Below are positions 8,608 through 16,621 of a DNA stretch of 43,314 bases, one piece after another. The DNA comes from Acetobacteraceae bacterium UBA6159. GTDB lineage: Bacteria > Pseudomonadota > Alphaproteobacteria > Acetobacterales > Acetobacteraceae. How positions within the stretch are numbered: position 1 is the first letter of the stretch; each line of letters opens with the position of its first letter. Position numbers and translations under genes: made by a program. The notes beneath the pieces are model-generated. The model saw nothing but the letters and a program-made list of their open reading frames with translations. It was not told where the DNA came from and did not search any database. The stretch is from the NCBI GenBank assembly GCA_002422345.1, contig DIUL01000021.1:1-43314 (forward strand), in the 5' to 3' direction.

Positions 8608-8883
8608 TTAAGAATTTCGGCTGCAGCAACTTCGGCCGCCGCCTCCTGTTGATTGGCTGGACAGGGTGTCGCCGCTTGCCAGACGCGCGGGATACCCGGC
8701 CTGTTGCAACGTCGACAGCAGCGGATCGTTGCCTTGATCGAAGTTGCCTCGAACTTGAACGCGGCCGGTGGTCAAATGCACTTCCACGGCATCGACTCCC
8801 GGCAGCGCTTTCAGCGCATCGGTGACTTTCGCGATACATGAGCCGCAGCTCATACCCTGGACGTCGAGATCTACTGTGTTCAT
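8608..8883 (-). CDS. HMA-domain copper chaperone with Cys-rich tail
   Basis: 91 residues. The start MNTVDLDVQG is chosen for the AGGAG site about 10 bases upstream. One heavy-metal-associated domain (residues about 2-66) carries the metal motif GMSCGSC with Cys13 and Cys16, then KVTDALKALPGVDAVEVHL and QQAGYPARL, the usual beta-alpha-beta-beta-alpha-beta elements. The C-terminal extension GGGGRSCCSRNS adds a vicinal Cys pair, which is unusual for CopZ. There is no signal peptide, so it is cytosolic. It sits between DUF411 and copC on the same strand. It is a second chaperone besides the CopZ at 22568-22771; the tail may give it a different partner. Confidence 0.88.
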   Translation of the reverse strand: MNTVDLDVQGMSCGSCIAKVTDALKALPGVDAVEVHLTTGRVQVRGNFDQGNDPLLSTLQQAGYPARLASGDTLSSQSTGGGGRSCCSRNS

Positions 8884-8944
8884 GACTGTGTTCTCCTCTT
8901 GATCCCGAAGGTCACCGGGGACATTGGCCGTTTCATCGCATCGA

Positions 8945-9412
8945 TCAGCGATAGTCTTGATAGACGCTGGTGCTGCCATCGACATGGATCAGCAGGACGT
9001 CGTAGGGGTCTTTGCGGTCGCCATAGGCCGGGCCGTCCATGCCGGGTGAGCCGATCGGCATGCCGGGTACGGCCAAGCCGATTGCCTCGGGTTTTTCCTC
9101 CAGAAGACGCTTGATGTCGGCAGCCGGCACATGGCCTTCGATGGCATAGCCGTCGATTTTGGCGGTATGACAGGAGCCAAGCTTCTGGGCAATGCCAAGC
9201 CGTGCGCGGATGCCGTTGTTGCCGGTATTGAACGCCTGCACCTGGAAGCCCGCTTCTTCGATGTGGGCGATCCAGTCGTTGCAGCAACCGCAGTTGGGGT
9301 CTTTCCAGACTTCCGCGCTCAGCTCCGATGCGGTCGCCACACCGGTACTGAGCATGGACGACAGAAACAGGCCTGCCAACCAGGTGCGATATTTGATAGT
9401 GACATTCATCAT
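8945..9412 (-). CDS. DUF411 periplasmic metal-binding protein
   Basis: 155 residues. The start MMNVTIKYRT has GGAG 6 bases upstream; the open frame extends further but the upstream part is untranslated leader. A signal peptide (TWLAGLFLSSMLSTGVATA) precedes the DUF411 domain: VWKDPNCGCCNDWIAHIE with a CGCC metal motif, then CHTAKIDGYAIEGHVPA, and AVPGMPIGSPGMDG near the end. Members are exported proteins linked to copper and other metal resistance; the biochemical role is not settled. It is the first gene of the copper operon behind the conserved promoter at 9505-9558. Confidence 0.92.
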   Translation of the reverse strand: MMNVTIKYRTWLAGLFLSSMLSTGVATASELSAEVWKDPNCGCCNDWIAHIEEAGFQVQAFNTGNNGIRARLGIAQKLGSCHTAKIDGYAIEGHVPAADIKRLLEEKPEAIGLAVPGMPIGSPGMDGPAYGDRKDPYDVLLIHVDGSTSVYQDYR

Positions 9413-9504
9413 GCTCGGCTCCGTGACTTTGCAACTGTAGCTACTGGGAAATTCATGGCACCCGGGCATGATTCGAGGCCCAAGATGCACGCATATATTC
9501 AACG

Positions 9505-9558
9505 ATACTAGAGGGCAGGCGCTGTCAGGCAAATGACACGCGCATTACATTTATGTCA
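9505..9558 (-). promoter_or_regulatory. Conserved copper-type promoter element, site A (DUF411-copCD operon)
   Basis: Read on the minus strand: TGACA-TAAAT-GTAAT-GCGCGT-GTCAT-TTGCC-TGACAG, then 11 bases, then TAGTAT as a -10 box. The same arrangement with identical spacing recurs at four other places in this window. TGACA-n5-GTAAT resembles the copper response-regulator (CopR/CusR) motif known from pseudomonads. The element covers the -35 position, which has no good consensus of its own, so an activator is expected. It lies about 90 bases upstream of the DUF411 start. Confidence 0.75.
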
Positions 9559-9592
9559 TTCGCTTGGCATTCCTACGCGTTTCGCACAGCAA

Positions 9593-12500
9593 TCAGACAC
9601 CTGCTTGGCTGTCACCTGTTCGGACCGGGGAGTGGCTGAACTGCCAGTGGCACCAGATGGCGTAGGCCGCAGGCAGCACCAGCAGGGTCAGGACCATGCA
9701 GAACCACATTCCGCCCACGACGGGCGCCGCGATACGCGCCGACATGTCGGCACCGACGTCCGACTTCCACAGCAGCGGCATCAGTCCGAAGGTGGTGGTC
9801 ACCACCGTCATCAACATCGGGCGCAGGCATTTCATGGCGCCGTCGATCACCGCCGCGTCCACGTCCTGCCGGGATTGCAGACGACCCTGTTCCAGTGCAT
9901 CGCGATAGGCCCGGTCGAGATAGACCATCACCACGATGCCGGTCTGCGCCGCGACCCCGCCGACCGCGATCAGGCCAACCCAGGCGGAGGTCGACAGGTT
10001 GTAGTCGAGCAGCGCCAGCAGCCAGATGCCGCCGGCTACCGAGAACGGCACGGTCAGCAGTACCAGCCAGGTCTGCGCCCAATCGCGCAGGGACAGGTAC
10101 AGCAGGCCGATGACCAGCAGCAGGGTCAGCGGAATCACGGTCTGCAGATTAGCCTGCAGTTCCTCCATGAATTCATACTGTCCCGTCCACTCGATCCGGA
10201 AGCCCGGTGGCAGATGGAGCTGCTGGTCCACGACCGCCTTGGCGTCGTTGACCCAGCCGCCCATGTCGCGCTGGGCGCTGTCGAAGTCGGCGAAAACGTA
10301 GCCCACCAGCGTGCCGTTCTCGTTGCGGATCATCGGCGGGCCGGTGACCACGCGCACGTCGGCCAATGCGCTGAGTGGCACCACCGTGCCGGCCTGCAAT
10401 CCCCGCTCCCAGACGTTGCCGCCGCCGGCCGGGGCATCCATAAGGCCGGCGGCGGCGCCGGCTCCCATGCCGTCCATGCTCCCCGTGCCGCCACCGCCCA
10501 TGCCCATGGCGTCCATCCCGCCGCCGCGCGATTGCACCTGTGACTGCAGGGCCGGCGAGCTGCCGCGACCGGTACCGCCAGCGCCGATGAAGGACAGCGA
10601 CTCGGCGGCCGGGATCGGCACCGGCAGTTCCCGCAAGGCACGCGGATCGTCGCGGAAGTCGGCGGCGTAGCGCACGTTGACCGAATAGCGCGCACGGCCG
10701 TCGATGACGGTGGACACAGGCATGCCGCCAATGGCGGTTTCCACTAGGTCGTGGACGTCGCGCACGCTCAGGCCGTAGCGCGCGATGGCGTCGCGGTCGG
10801 GCACGATGTCGATGTACTCGCGTCCACTCTGGCGCTCGGCGAAGGTGCTGCGGGTGCCCGGCACCTGCCGCAGCATGCCTTCGAGTTCCAGGCTCATCCG
10901 TTCGATGCCCTCCAGATCGGGGCCGAATACCTTGATGCCGACCGGGGTTCGCACGCCGGTGGTGAGCATGTCGATGCGGGTGCGGATGGGTGGCGCGATG
11001 GCCATCTGATAGCCGGGCATCTGCAAGGCGGTGTCGAGGTCGCGCGCCAGTTCGGACGGGGTGCGAGGGCGCTGGTCCGGCCAGACCTGGCGCAGGCCGG
11101 TTTGCAGCCATTCCGGTGCCCAGCCGCTGTACCAGCGCTCGGCCGGCAGCAGTGGCCATGCATCGCGCGGCTTCAGCGTCACCACCGATTCGTTCATGTC
11201 CAATTGCGCCGGGTCGGTGGCGGTTTCCGCGCGGCCGGTCTTGCCGTGCACGCTAGCCACTTCGTCGAACTCCATGATGATGCGGTGTTGCGCATTCAAT
11301 GCGCGCCGGGCCTCCTCGATGGAAATGCCCGGGAAGGTCGTCGGCATCACCAGTAGCGATCCTTCGTCCAGCGGCGGCATGAATTCCGAGCCCAGGTGCA
11401 TGAACGCCGGAATCGTGGCCAGCATGACCAGTGCGGCGGCGATCGACACTGCCACGCGCCGGCGCACCGCCATGCCCGCGATTGGCCGGTAGAGAGCGGT
11501 CAATACACGATTGACGGGATTCTGCGTCTCGGAGCGGAAGCGGCCTTTCAGCAGCCAGACCATCAGCGGCGGCGCCAGCGTGATCGACAGCACCGCGGCC
11601 GAGAACATCGCCAGTGTCTTGGTGTAGGCCAGTGGCGAGAACAGCTTTTCCGACTGGCCGGTCAGGGCGAAGACGGGCAGGAAGCTCACCGTCACCAGCA
11701 GCAGCGAATAGAAAATGGGGCGGCCGACTTCCTTGCATGACTCGATAATGATGCGCACCCGGTCTTCGGGCCTGGAGTTTTCCGCGAGTCGCTTGTGGGC
11801 GCGCTCGATCAGCACGACGCTCGCATCGGTCAGTTCGCTGATCGCGATGGCGGCGCCGCCCAGCGACATGATGTTGATCGACAGGCCGAGATAACGGATG
11901 ACGATGAACGACATCAACACCGACAGTGGCAGGATGACGAGCACGATCAGGGCCGAGCGCACGTGCAGCAGGAAGATCAGGCAGATGATGACGACGATGG
12001 TGCCTTGCTCGATCAAGGTCGCGCGCAGCGTCGCGACTGAATCCAGAATCAGCCCGGAGCGGTCGTAGGTGGGAATCAGCCGCACGCCGGGCGGCAGCGG
12101 CAAGGTGTCGATCTGCGCCTCGACCGCGCGGATCACATCGAGCGCGTTGGAACCGATGCGCATCACGACGATGCCACCGACCGCTTCACCGATGCCGTTG
12201 AAGTCCGCGGCACCGCGCCGGATCTCCGGGCCGAACTGCACGGTCGCCACATCGCGAATCCGGACCGGCACGCCGCCGGCGGTCACCGAGACCACGCTCT
12301 GTTCGAGGTCATCCAGCGTCCTGACGTAACCGCGACCGCGCAGCACGTACTCGCGGCCACCCATCTCCAGCACGCGCGCGCCGACTTCGACGTTGGCATC
12401 GCGCACGGCGCGCGCGATGTCCAGCGGCGTGATGCCGTAGGCGACCAGTCGGTCCGGATCGAGCAGGATCTGGTACTGGCGCTCGAAACCACCCAACGAA

Positions 12501-13033
12501 GCGACTTCGGCGACGCCTTGGACGCCCTGCAGGGCCGGACGCACGGTGAAGTCCTGCAGGGCGCGCAGCTCGGCCAGATCAAGGCTGCCGGAGGTATCCT
12601 CCAACACGTACTGGTAAATCCAGCCCACGCCGCTCGCGTCCGGCCCGAGGGTCGGCGATACGCCGGCGGGAAGCTGCTGCTGAACCTGCCCGATCTGTTC
12701 GAGCACGCGAGTGCGCGCCCAGTAGATGTCGGTGTCGTCGTCGAAGATGGCGTAGACGAAACTCATGCCGAACATGGAGTAGCCGCGCACGGCCTGCACA
12801 CCCGGCGTGCTCTGCAGCGCGCGCACCAGCGGATAGGTGATCTGGTCTTCGACCAGATCCGGGCTGCGTCCCATCCAGTCAGTGAAGACGATCACCTGCG
12901 GGTCGGACAGGTCGGGCAGCGCGTCGAGCGGCGTTTTGCGGATGGAGTCGGCGGCCCACAGTGCCAGCATGAGCGTCACACCGAGGACTACCCAGCGGTG
13001 CGTGGCGGACCATTCAATGATGCGCTCGATCAT
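9593..13033 (-). CDS. cusA: CusA-type Cu(I)/Ag(I) RND efflux pump
   Basis: 1146 residues from the ATG complementary to 13031-13033 (MIERIIEWSATHRWVVLG), one base after the cusB stop. It is an inner-membrane RND transporter of the HME family. Copper-type features: TM4 AISELTDASVVLIERAHKRL (CusA-like, not the DFG..DGAV of Czc pumps), the periplasmic motif MPPLDEGSLLVMPTTFPGIS, and IDMLTTGVRTPVGIKV with the Met expected in the metal site. It is about 100 residues longer than E. coli CusA because of a Gly/Ser/Met-rich insertion at residues about 815-870. The C-terminus has the usual membrane half (QTGIVVMVYLDRAY). Last gene of the cusCBA order. Confidence in family and metal class is high. Confidence 0.95.
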   Translation of the reverse strand: MIERIIEWSATHRWVVLGVTLMLALWAADSIRKTPLDALPDLSDPQVIVFTDWMGRSPDLVEDQITYPLVRALQSTPGVQAVRGYSMFGMSFVYAIFDDDTDIYWARTRVLEQIGQVQQQLPAGVSPTLGPDASGVGWIYQYVLEDTSGSLDLAELRALQDFTVRPALQGVQGVAEVASLGGFERQYQILLDPDRLVAYGITPLDIARAVRDANVEVGARVLEMGGREYVLRGRGYVRTLDDLEQSVVSVTAGGVPVRIRDVATVQFGPEIRRGAADFNGIGEAVGGIVVMRIGSNALDVIRAVEAQIDTLPLPPGVRLIPTYDRSGLILDSVATLRATLIEQGTIVVIICLIFLLHVRSALIVLVILPLSVLMSFIVIRYLGLSINIMSLGGAAIAISELTDASVVLIERAHKRLAENSRPEDRVRIIIESCKEVGRPIFYSLLLVTVSFLPVFALTGQSEKLFSPLAYTKTLAMFSAAVLSITLAPPLMVWLLKGRFRSETQNPVNRVLTALYRPIAGMAVRRRVAVSIAAALVMLATIPAFMHLGSEFMPPLDEGSLLVMPTTFPGISIEEARRALNAQHRIIMEFDEVASVHGKTGRAETATDPAQLDMNESVVTLKPRDAWPLLPAERWYSGWAPEWLQTGLRQVWPDQRPRTPSELARDLDTALQMPGYQMAIAPPIRTRIDMLTTGVRTPVGIKVFGPDLEGIERMSLELEGMLRQVPGTRSTFAERQSGREYIDIVPDRDAIARYGLSVRDVHDLVETAIGGMPVSTVIDGRARYSVNVRYAADFRDDPRALRELPVPIPAAESLSFIGAGGTGRGSSPALQSQVQSRGGGMDAMGMGGGGTGSMDGMGAGAAAGLMDAPAGGGNVWERGLQAGTVVPLSALADVRVVTGPPMIRNENGTLVGYVFADFDSAQRDMGGWVNDAKAVVDQQLHLPPGFRIEWTGQYEFMEELQANLQTVIPLTLLLVIGLLYLSLRDWAQTWLVLLTVPFSVAGGIWLLALLDYNLSTSAWVGLIAVGGVAAQTGIVVMVYLDRAYRDALEQGRLQSRQDVDAAVIDGAMKCLRPMLMTVVTTTFGLMPLLWKSDVGADMSARIAAPVVGGMWFCMVLTLLVLPAAYAIWCHWQFSHSPVRTGDSQAGV

Positions 13034-13034
13034 G

Positions 13035-14273
13035 TCAGTGCGAATGCTCGTCGTGTTCGCCGGCACGGCCGGTTTCGTCCTGCGCAGGGCCGGATTGACC
13101 GCCGTGGCCGAAGTGCCCGCCGCCGGAGGCGCGCAGCCGGCTTTCCGAGTCGATCAGGAAGACGCCCGAGGTCACCACGTGCTCACCAATCTCCAGCCCG
13201 TCGAGGATCTCCACCCGATCCGCGAAGCGGGCGCCGATCCTGACAGGGCGGGGCTCGAACAGGTTCTCCGGCGTGTGCACGAACACGTGTTGGGTCTGGC
13301 CGGTGTCGATGACCGCATCGCGCTTCACGGTGAGCGCGTCCCGAGTCGCGACCTGGAACTGGCCGCTGCCGTACATGCCGGGACGCAATCGCCCGTCGGT
13401 GTTCGGGACACTCATGCGCACGCGCACCGTCCGAGTGCGCTCGGTGAGCGTCAAATAGACGAATTCCACGTCGGCAGTGAAAGGCTCGCGGCCGGACGTC
13501 GGGAAGCTCAGCGTGGCCGTCGATCCGGTGCTGAGGTGCGCCGCATCGCCCTCCGCGACCTCGGCGATCACCCAGACCCGTGACAGGTCGGCAATGGTGA
13601 GGATTTCAGTGGACGGATCGATCGCGGTGCCCTGGGTGACGCCGCGGTTCAGCACGACACCGTTGATCGGCGCCGCGATCGTGACCAAGCGGCGCACTTC
13701 GCCGGTGTCCTCGATGCGGGCGATCTCCGCGTCGCTCATGCCGAGCAATGTCAGGCGGGTGCGCGCGGCATTCAGAACGGCGCTGGCCGGACCGCTGCCT
13801 GCTGCGCGACGCAACGCCGAAAGGTACTCGCTCTGGGAGGAATACAGCTCCTGCGAGAACACACCGCCCAGCGGCTGACCGGCGCGCACCTGTTGCCCGG
13901 TGGTGTTCACATACAGTTCTTCCAGCCATCCCGACACCCGCGTATGCACATGAATGACACGCGATTCGTCGGCGACGACGGTGGCCACGGCGCGCATCGG
14001 ATCGTCGAGCCTTTGTGTGTCGACCAACTCGGTTTGTACGCCCAGCATCTCGATCTGCCGCGCTGACATATCGACCGGGGCACGTGCCGAGAGCAAGTCG
14101 CTGGCGCTCTCTCCGGCCGGCTGCGGGGCGGCCTGTGAGACGGCCGGGGTATGCGCGGTATGCCGCGAGAAGGGCCAACCCTGTCGTTGATCCTGGATAT
14201 ACAGCATCACGGCCAGCAACCCGACCGGGATCAGGGCGCTCGCGAGCAGGGTCTGTCGGCGAATGTCGGTCAT
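13035..14273 (-). CDS. cusB: CusB-like periplasmic adaptor
   Basis: 412 residues. Start MTDIRRQTLLASALIPVGLL is supported by GGGAGG about 6-7 bases upstream; its ATG overlaps the cusC stop (ATGA). An N-terminal membrane anchor is followed by a linker with HTAHTPAVSQ, then the CusB-type core: MSARQIEMLGVQTELV, RVSGWLEELYVNTTGQQVRAG, a short helical hairpin (YLSALRRAAGSGPASA), and barrel segments ending VTSGVFLIDSESRLRAS. The C-terminus is His/Gly-rich (GGGHFGHGG, then EHDEHSH), probably metal-binding. Links CusA to CusC and may pass Cu(I) to CusA. Confidence 0.93.
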   Translation of the reverse strand: MTDIRRQTLLASALIPVGLLAVMLYIQDQRQGWPFSRHTAHTPAVSQAAPQPAGESASDLLSARAPVDMSARQIEMLGVQTELVDTQRLDDPMRAVATVVADESRVIHVHTRVSGWLEELYVNTTGQQVRAGQPLGGVFSQELYSSQSEYLSALRRAAGSGPASAVLNAARTRLTLLGMSDAEIARIEDTGEVRRLVTIAAPINGVVLNRGVTQGTAIDPSTEILTIADLSRVWVIAEVAEGDAAHLSTGSTATLSFPTSGREPFTADVEFVYLTLTERTRTVRVRMSVPNTDGRLRPGMYGSGQFQVATRDALTVKRDAVIDTGQTQHVFVHTPENLFEPRPVRIGARFADRVEILDGLEIGEHVVTSGVFLIDSESRLRASGGGHFGHGGQSGPAQDETGRAGEHDEHSH

Positions 14274-15547
14274 TGGCTTACCTCCCGAAGCGTACCCGTG
14301 GCCCGATCCAGATTGGCCCAGGCCTCGCCGACCGCCGCTTCGACCATGATCTGCTCCGCCTGCACGTCCCACAGCGCCCGCGCGGACTCGATCACGGCGA
14401 TCAGCGTGCCTTGCCCGGAGGCGTAGCTCGCCAGTGCAGCCTCGGTCGCCGCCTCTGCACGGGGCACGACTTCCGCCCGCAGCACTCGCGCCTGGGTCTG
14501 CACGGCATTGACTTCCTCTCGGGCGGCCAGGGCTTCGCCGGCCACCATGCTGCGCATGGCGATCAGGTCGGCATCCGCCATGCGCTGCATGGCGAGCGCC
14601 TCGTTGACACCGGAACGCAGGCTGTTGCGCCAGATCGGTACGCTGATGCCGACCATCAGCATCGTTTCGTCGCCTGTCATCATCGTCGAGGCACGTCCGA
14701 CACTGACCATGCCCATCGGCCTGTACATGGAACGCATGACATGGACCTCGGCCTTGGCCCGATTCACTTCCGCGCTGCCGGCGGCAAGTTCCGGACGGTT
14801 GGTGGACGCTTGGTGCAGCACGTCGGCCTGCGATGCCGGCTCCTCCAGATAAGGGTCGTGTTCCAATGCCGGGATCGGCGCATCGGCGGGCCGTCCCATA
14901 CTGGCGTTGAGCATCGCTTCAGCCCCCCGAATCTGCGCCAGCAATGCCTGTTGCTCGGCTTGCAGACGCGCGACTTCCACTTCGGCGCGCAAGACATCCG
15001 CCTGCGTGCTGGTGCCGCTGGCGTAACGGTTGGCCGCCACGCTGACGAGCTGCTCGGCGAGTGCCATCTGTTCGTCGACGATCCGTTGCATGCGGCGCCG
15101 CTCAAGCAGCATGAAGAAGCTGCGCCGTGCATCGAGCACCACGTCGAGTCCGGTGGCGTCCGCCCGCGCCCTGGCCCGGTCCGCATCGGCGAGCGCCACG
15201 GCCCGGCGATGCGAACGCACCCGTGACAGGGGAAAGCGTTGTTCGATCGAGATGCTGCGGTCGTATCGTCGGTCAACCCCCATCATGCTTTCGTCGGGGT
15301 AGCCGATGGAGGTGGTAATCATCGGGTCTTCGAGCGCCGAAACGATCGCGGGCCTCTCGGCCAGCGCGTCCGCCTGGGCGGTGGCGGCGGAGACTTCGGC
15401 TCGATTGCGCAGGGCCACGGACGTCACATCAGCGAGTCGCAACGGGTCCGGCAGCGCAACATCCGCAGCCGCGGCGCTCGCGATTGAAGCGACCAGGACC
15501 AGAGGTGCGAGAATGTGAGTGCGAGTCTGACGTATCACGATGGACAC
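14270..15547 (-). CDS. cusC: CusC-like outer-membrane efflux factor
   Basis: 425 residues, TolC/OEP family. Signal peptide TRTHILAPLVLVASIASAAAA, then NRAEVSAATAQADALAERPA, the segment DPMITTSIGYPDE, and SIEQRFPLSRVRSHRR as in other Cus/Czc channels; long helical segments follow twice. The start codon is not ATG: GTG at 15547 or, more likely by ribosome-site spacing (AGGTG about 6 bases before), GTG at 15538. The stop overlaps the cusB start by 4 bases, so translation is coupled. It is the only intact copper-type outer-membrane factor in the window, because the one at 6650-7168 is truncated. Confidence 0.92.
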   Translation of the reverse strand: MSIVIRQTRTHILAPLVLVASIASAAAADVALPDPLRLADVTSVALRNRAEVSAATAQADALAERPAIVSALEDPMITTSIGYPDESMMGVDRRYDRSISIEQRFPLSRVRSHRRAVALADADRARARADATGLDVVLDARRSFFMLLERRRMQRIVDEQMALAEQLVSVAANRYASGTSTQADVLRAEVEVARLQAEQQALLAQIRGAEAMLNASMGRPADAPIPALEHDPYLEEPASQADVLHQASTNRPELAAGSAEVNRAKAEVHVMRSMYRPMGMVSVGRASTMMTGDETMLMVGISVPIWRNSLRSGVNEALAMQRMADADLIAMRSMVAGEALAAREEVNAVQTQARVLRAEVVPRAEAATEAALASYASGQGTLIAVIESARALWDVQAEQIMVEAAVGEAWANLDRATGTLREVSQ

Positions 15548-15790
15548 CTGTTATTTTTTCATTGCGCCTCCGGTGGCCGACCTCCGATGAGTTGCGAATC
15601 GGGTGCGATCGGAGCGAGAAGACTGGTCGTAGCGCTCATGAGTGGACGAAGACGTGAGTTCCGCCAGCGTTGCATTCCGTACTGTGCATGCACCAATCGC
15701 CTTTATGGATACTTGGCGCGGTCATTCCGTGATGCCTTGTGCGCAGGCTTTTGGCTTCGCGAGTAGCAGGCGGACTTGTCCGCAAGAAGG

Positions 15791-15831
15791 ATGCTCCGCC
15801 CCTCAGTGCCGTCCTCTGTTGGGCGGAGCAT
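15791..15831 (-). terminator. Perfect 11-bp stem-loop after the small periplasmic gene
   Basis: ATGCTCCGCCC (15791-15801) and GGGCGGAGCAT (15821-15831) form a perfect GC-rich stem with a 19-base loop, 13 bases past the stop of the minus-strand gene at 15845-16213 and about 240 bases before cusC. No run of U follows, so it is not a textbook Rho-independent terminator. It may be an attenuator or an mRNA-stability element that lowers cusCBA relative to the upstream gene. The 15548-15844 gap holds no gene I can support. Confidence 0.45.
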
Positions 15832-15844
15832 TGCTCTTAGGCTG

Positions 15845-16213
15845 TCAAGGTGCCGCTGCTTCAGCTTCGTGCAATTTCGCGAGTTCTTCGTACTCCGTGG
15901 CGGTTTCCCGGTGGAGTTCGATCAGGCGATCACAATGCCTCGTCATCGACTGTCTTGCCGGCACACCGGTTTTGAGCTTCTGGTGGTCGTGCCGATAGGT
16001 ATTGCGCATGGCTTCATGCTTTTCCACTTCCGTCCGCGCTTCGGCGGCCAGCGTGCGGTAGTAGACGGCGATGGCCAGATGATGCTCAGGCTTTTCTGAC
16101 ATCTCATTGAGAAGTTTGACGATAGGCTCCTCTGCCGGCTGCGCATGCACGGGAACGGCCACAACAAAGAGTGCTGCCACCAAAATCATCCAAGGTGTTT
16201 TCATAGGTTTCAT
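15845..16213 (-). CDS. Small periplasmic helical protein ahead of cusCBA, function unknown
   Basis: 122 residues; start MKPMKTPWMILVAALFVVAV supported by AGGAGG 7 bases upstream. The signal peptide is cleaved after PVHA. The mature part is nearly all amphipathic helix: EPIVKLLNEMSEKPEHHLAI, then AVYYRTLAAEARTEVEKHEA, MRNTYRHDHQKLKTG, and a last helix CDRLIELHRETATEYEELAK ending HEAEAAAP. It has several His (HH, HDH, RHC) and a single Cys in the mature chain. I do not recognise the family with certainty; proteins of this size and composition are found beside copper efflux genes. It is first behind promoter site B, so copper induction is predicted. A periplasmic metal buffer or chaperone for CusB is a reasonable guess only. 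Confidence 0.75.
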   Translation of the reverse strand: MKPMKTPWMILVAALFVVAVPVHAQPAEEPIVKLLNEMSEKPEHHLAIAVYYRTLAAEARTEVEKHEAMRNTYRHDHQKLKTGVPARQSMTRHCDRLIELHRETATEYEELAKLHEAEAAAP

Positions 16214-16276
16214 AGGTGTTCCTCCTAACGGGGGGTGTTGTACAGGGTTAACGGTTGGTGCGGATAACGCCGAGTC

Positions 16277-16330
16277 AGCTTGGGCAGCGGTTGCTGTCAC
16301 ATGGATGACCCACCAATTACATTTCTGTCA
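16277..16330 (-). promoter_or_regulatory. Conserved copper-type promoter element, site B (small gene/cusCBA)
   Basis: Read on the minus strand: TGACA-GAAAT-GTAAT-TGGTGG-GTCAT-CCATG-TGACAG, 11 bases, then CAAGCT at the -10 position (the weakest -10 of the five sites). A further ATGACA at 16336-16341 pairs with TGTCAT at 16326-16331 as a small dyad. It lies about 65 bases upstream of the 122-residue protein's start. The 16214-16621 gap contains sites B and E and no gene. Confidence 0.72.
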
Positions 16331-16452
16331 TCGTTATGACATTTTTAAATGCAGCACTGAAAACAGCTTGATCAAGGCTCTATCGTGGTGCGAAAGGCAA
16401 AAAATCGCACTATCTGGGAGCAAGAAAGGCATGACAGGGGAATTGCAGCACC

Positions 16453-16496
16453 GTAATTGTGCAGTCATGCTGGCGACAGATTCGTCTTCGTAAAAT
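16453..16496 (+). promoter_or_regulatory. Conserved copper-type promoter element, site E (alcohol dehydrogenase)
   Basis: GTAAT-TGTGCA-GTCAT-GCTGG-CGACAG, 11 bases, then TAAAAT as -10, on the plus strand. The outer TGACA arm is replaced by TTGCA at 16443-16447. Spacing is identical to the other sites. It lies about 125 bases upstream of the adh start, and is divergent from site B. Confidence 0.65.
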
Positions 16497-16621
16497 CCGT
16501 TCCATAACTCGAATTCGTCTATAGACCGACTCTTGGGAGTGCAGTGCGTAGCACTCATCAGGCCGTGAGCTGGGCGCTGCGATCGGGGTCGACACCGAAC
16601 CACGTAAGAGGAACTAAGATC

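Noticed and set aside
16326..16341. TGTCAT-n4-ATGACA dyad as a separate operator
   Set aside because: It overlaps the outer arm of composite site B and is found only there, so I kept it as part of that site.
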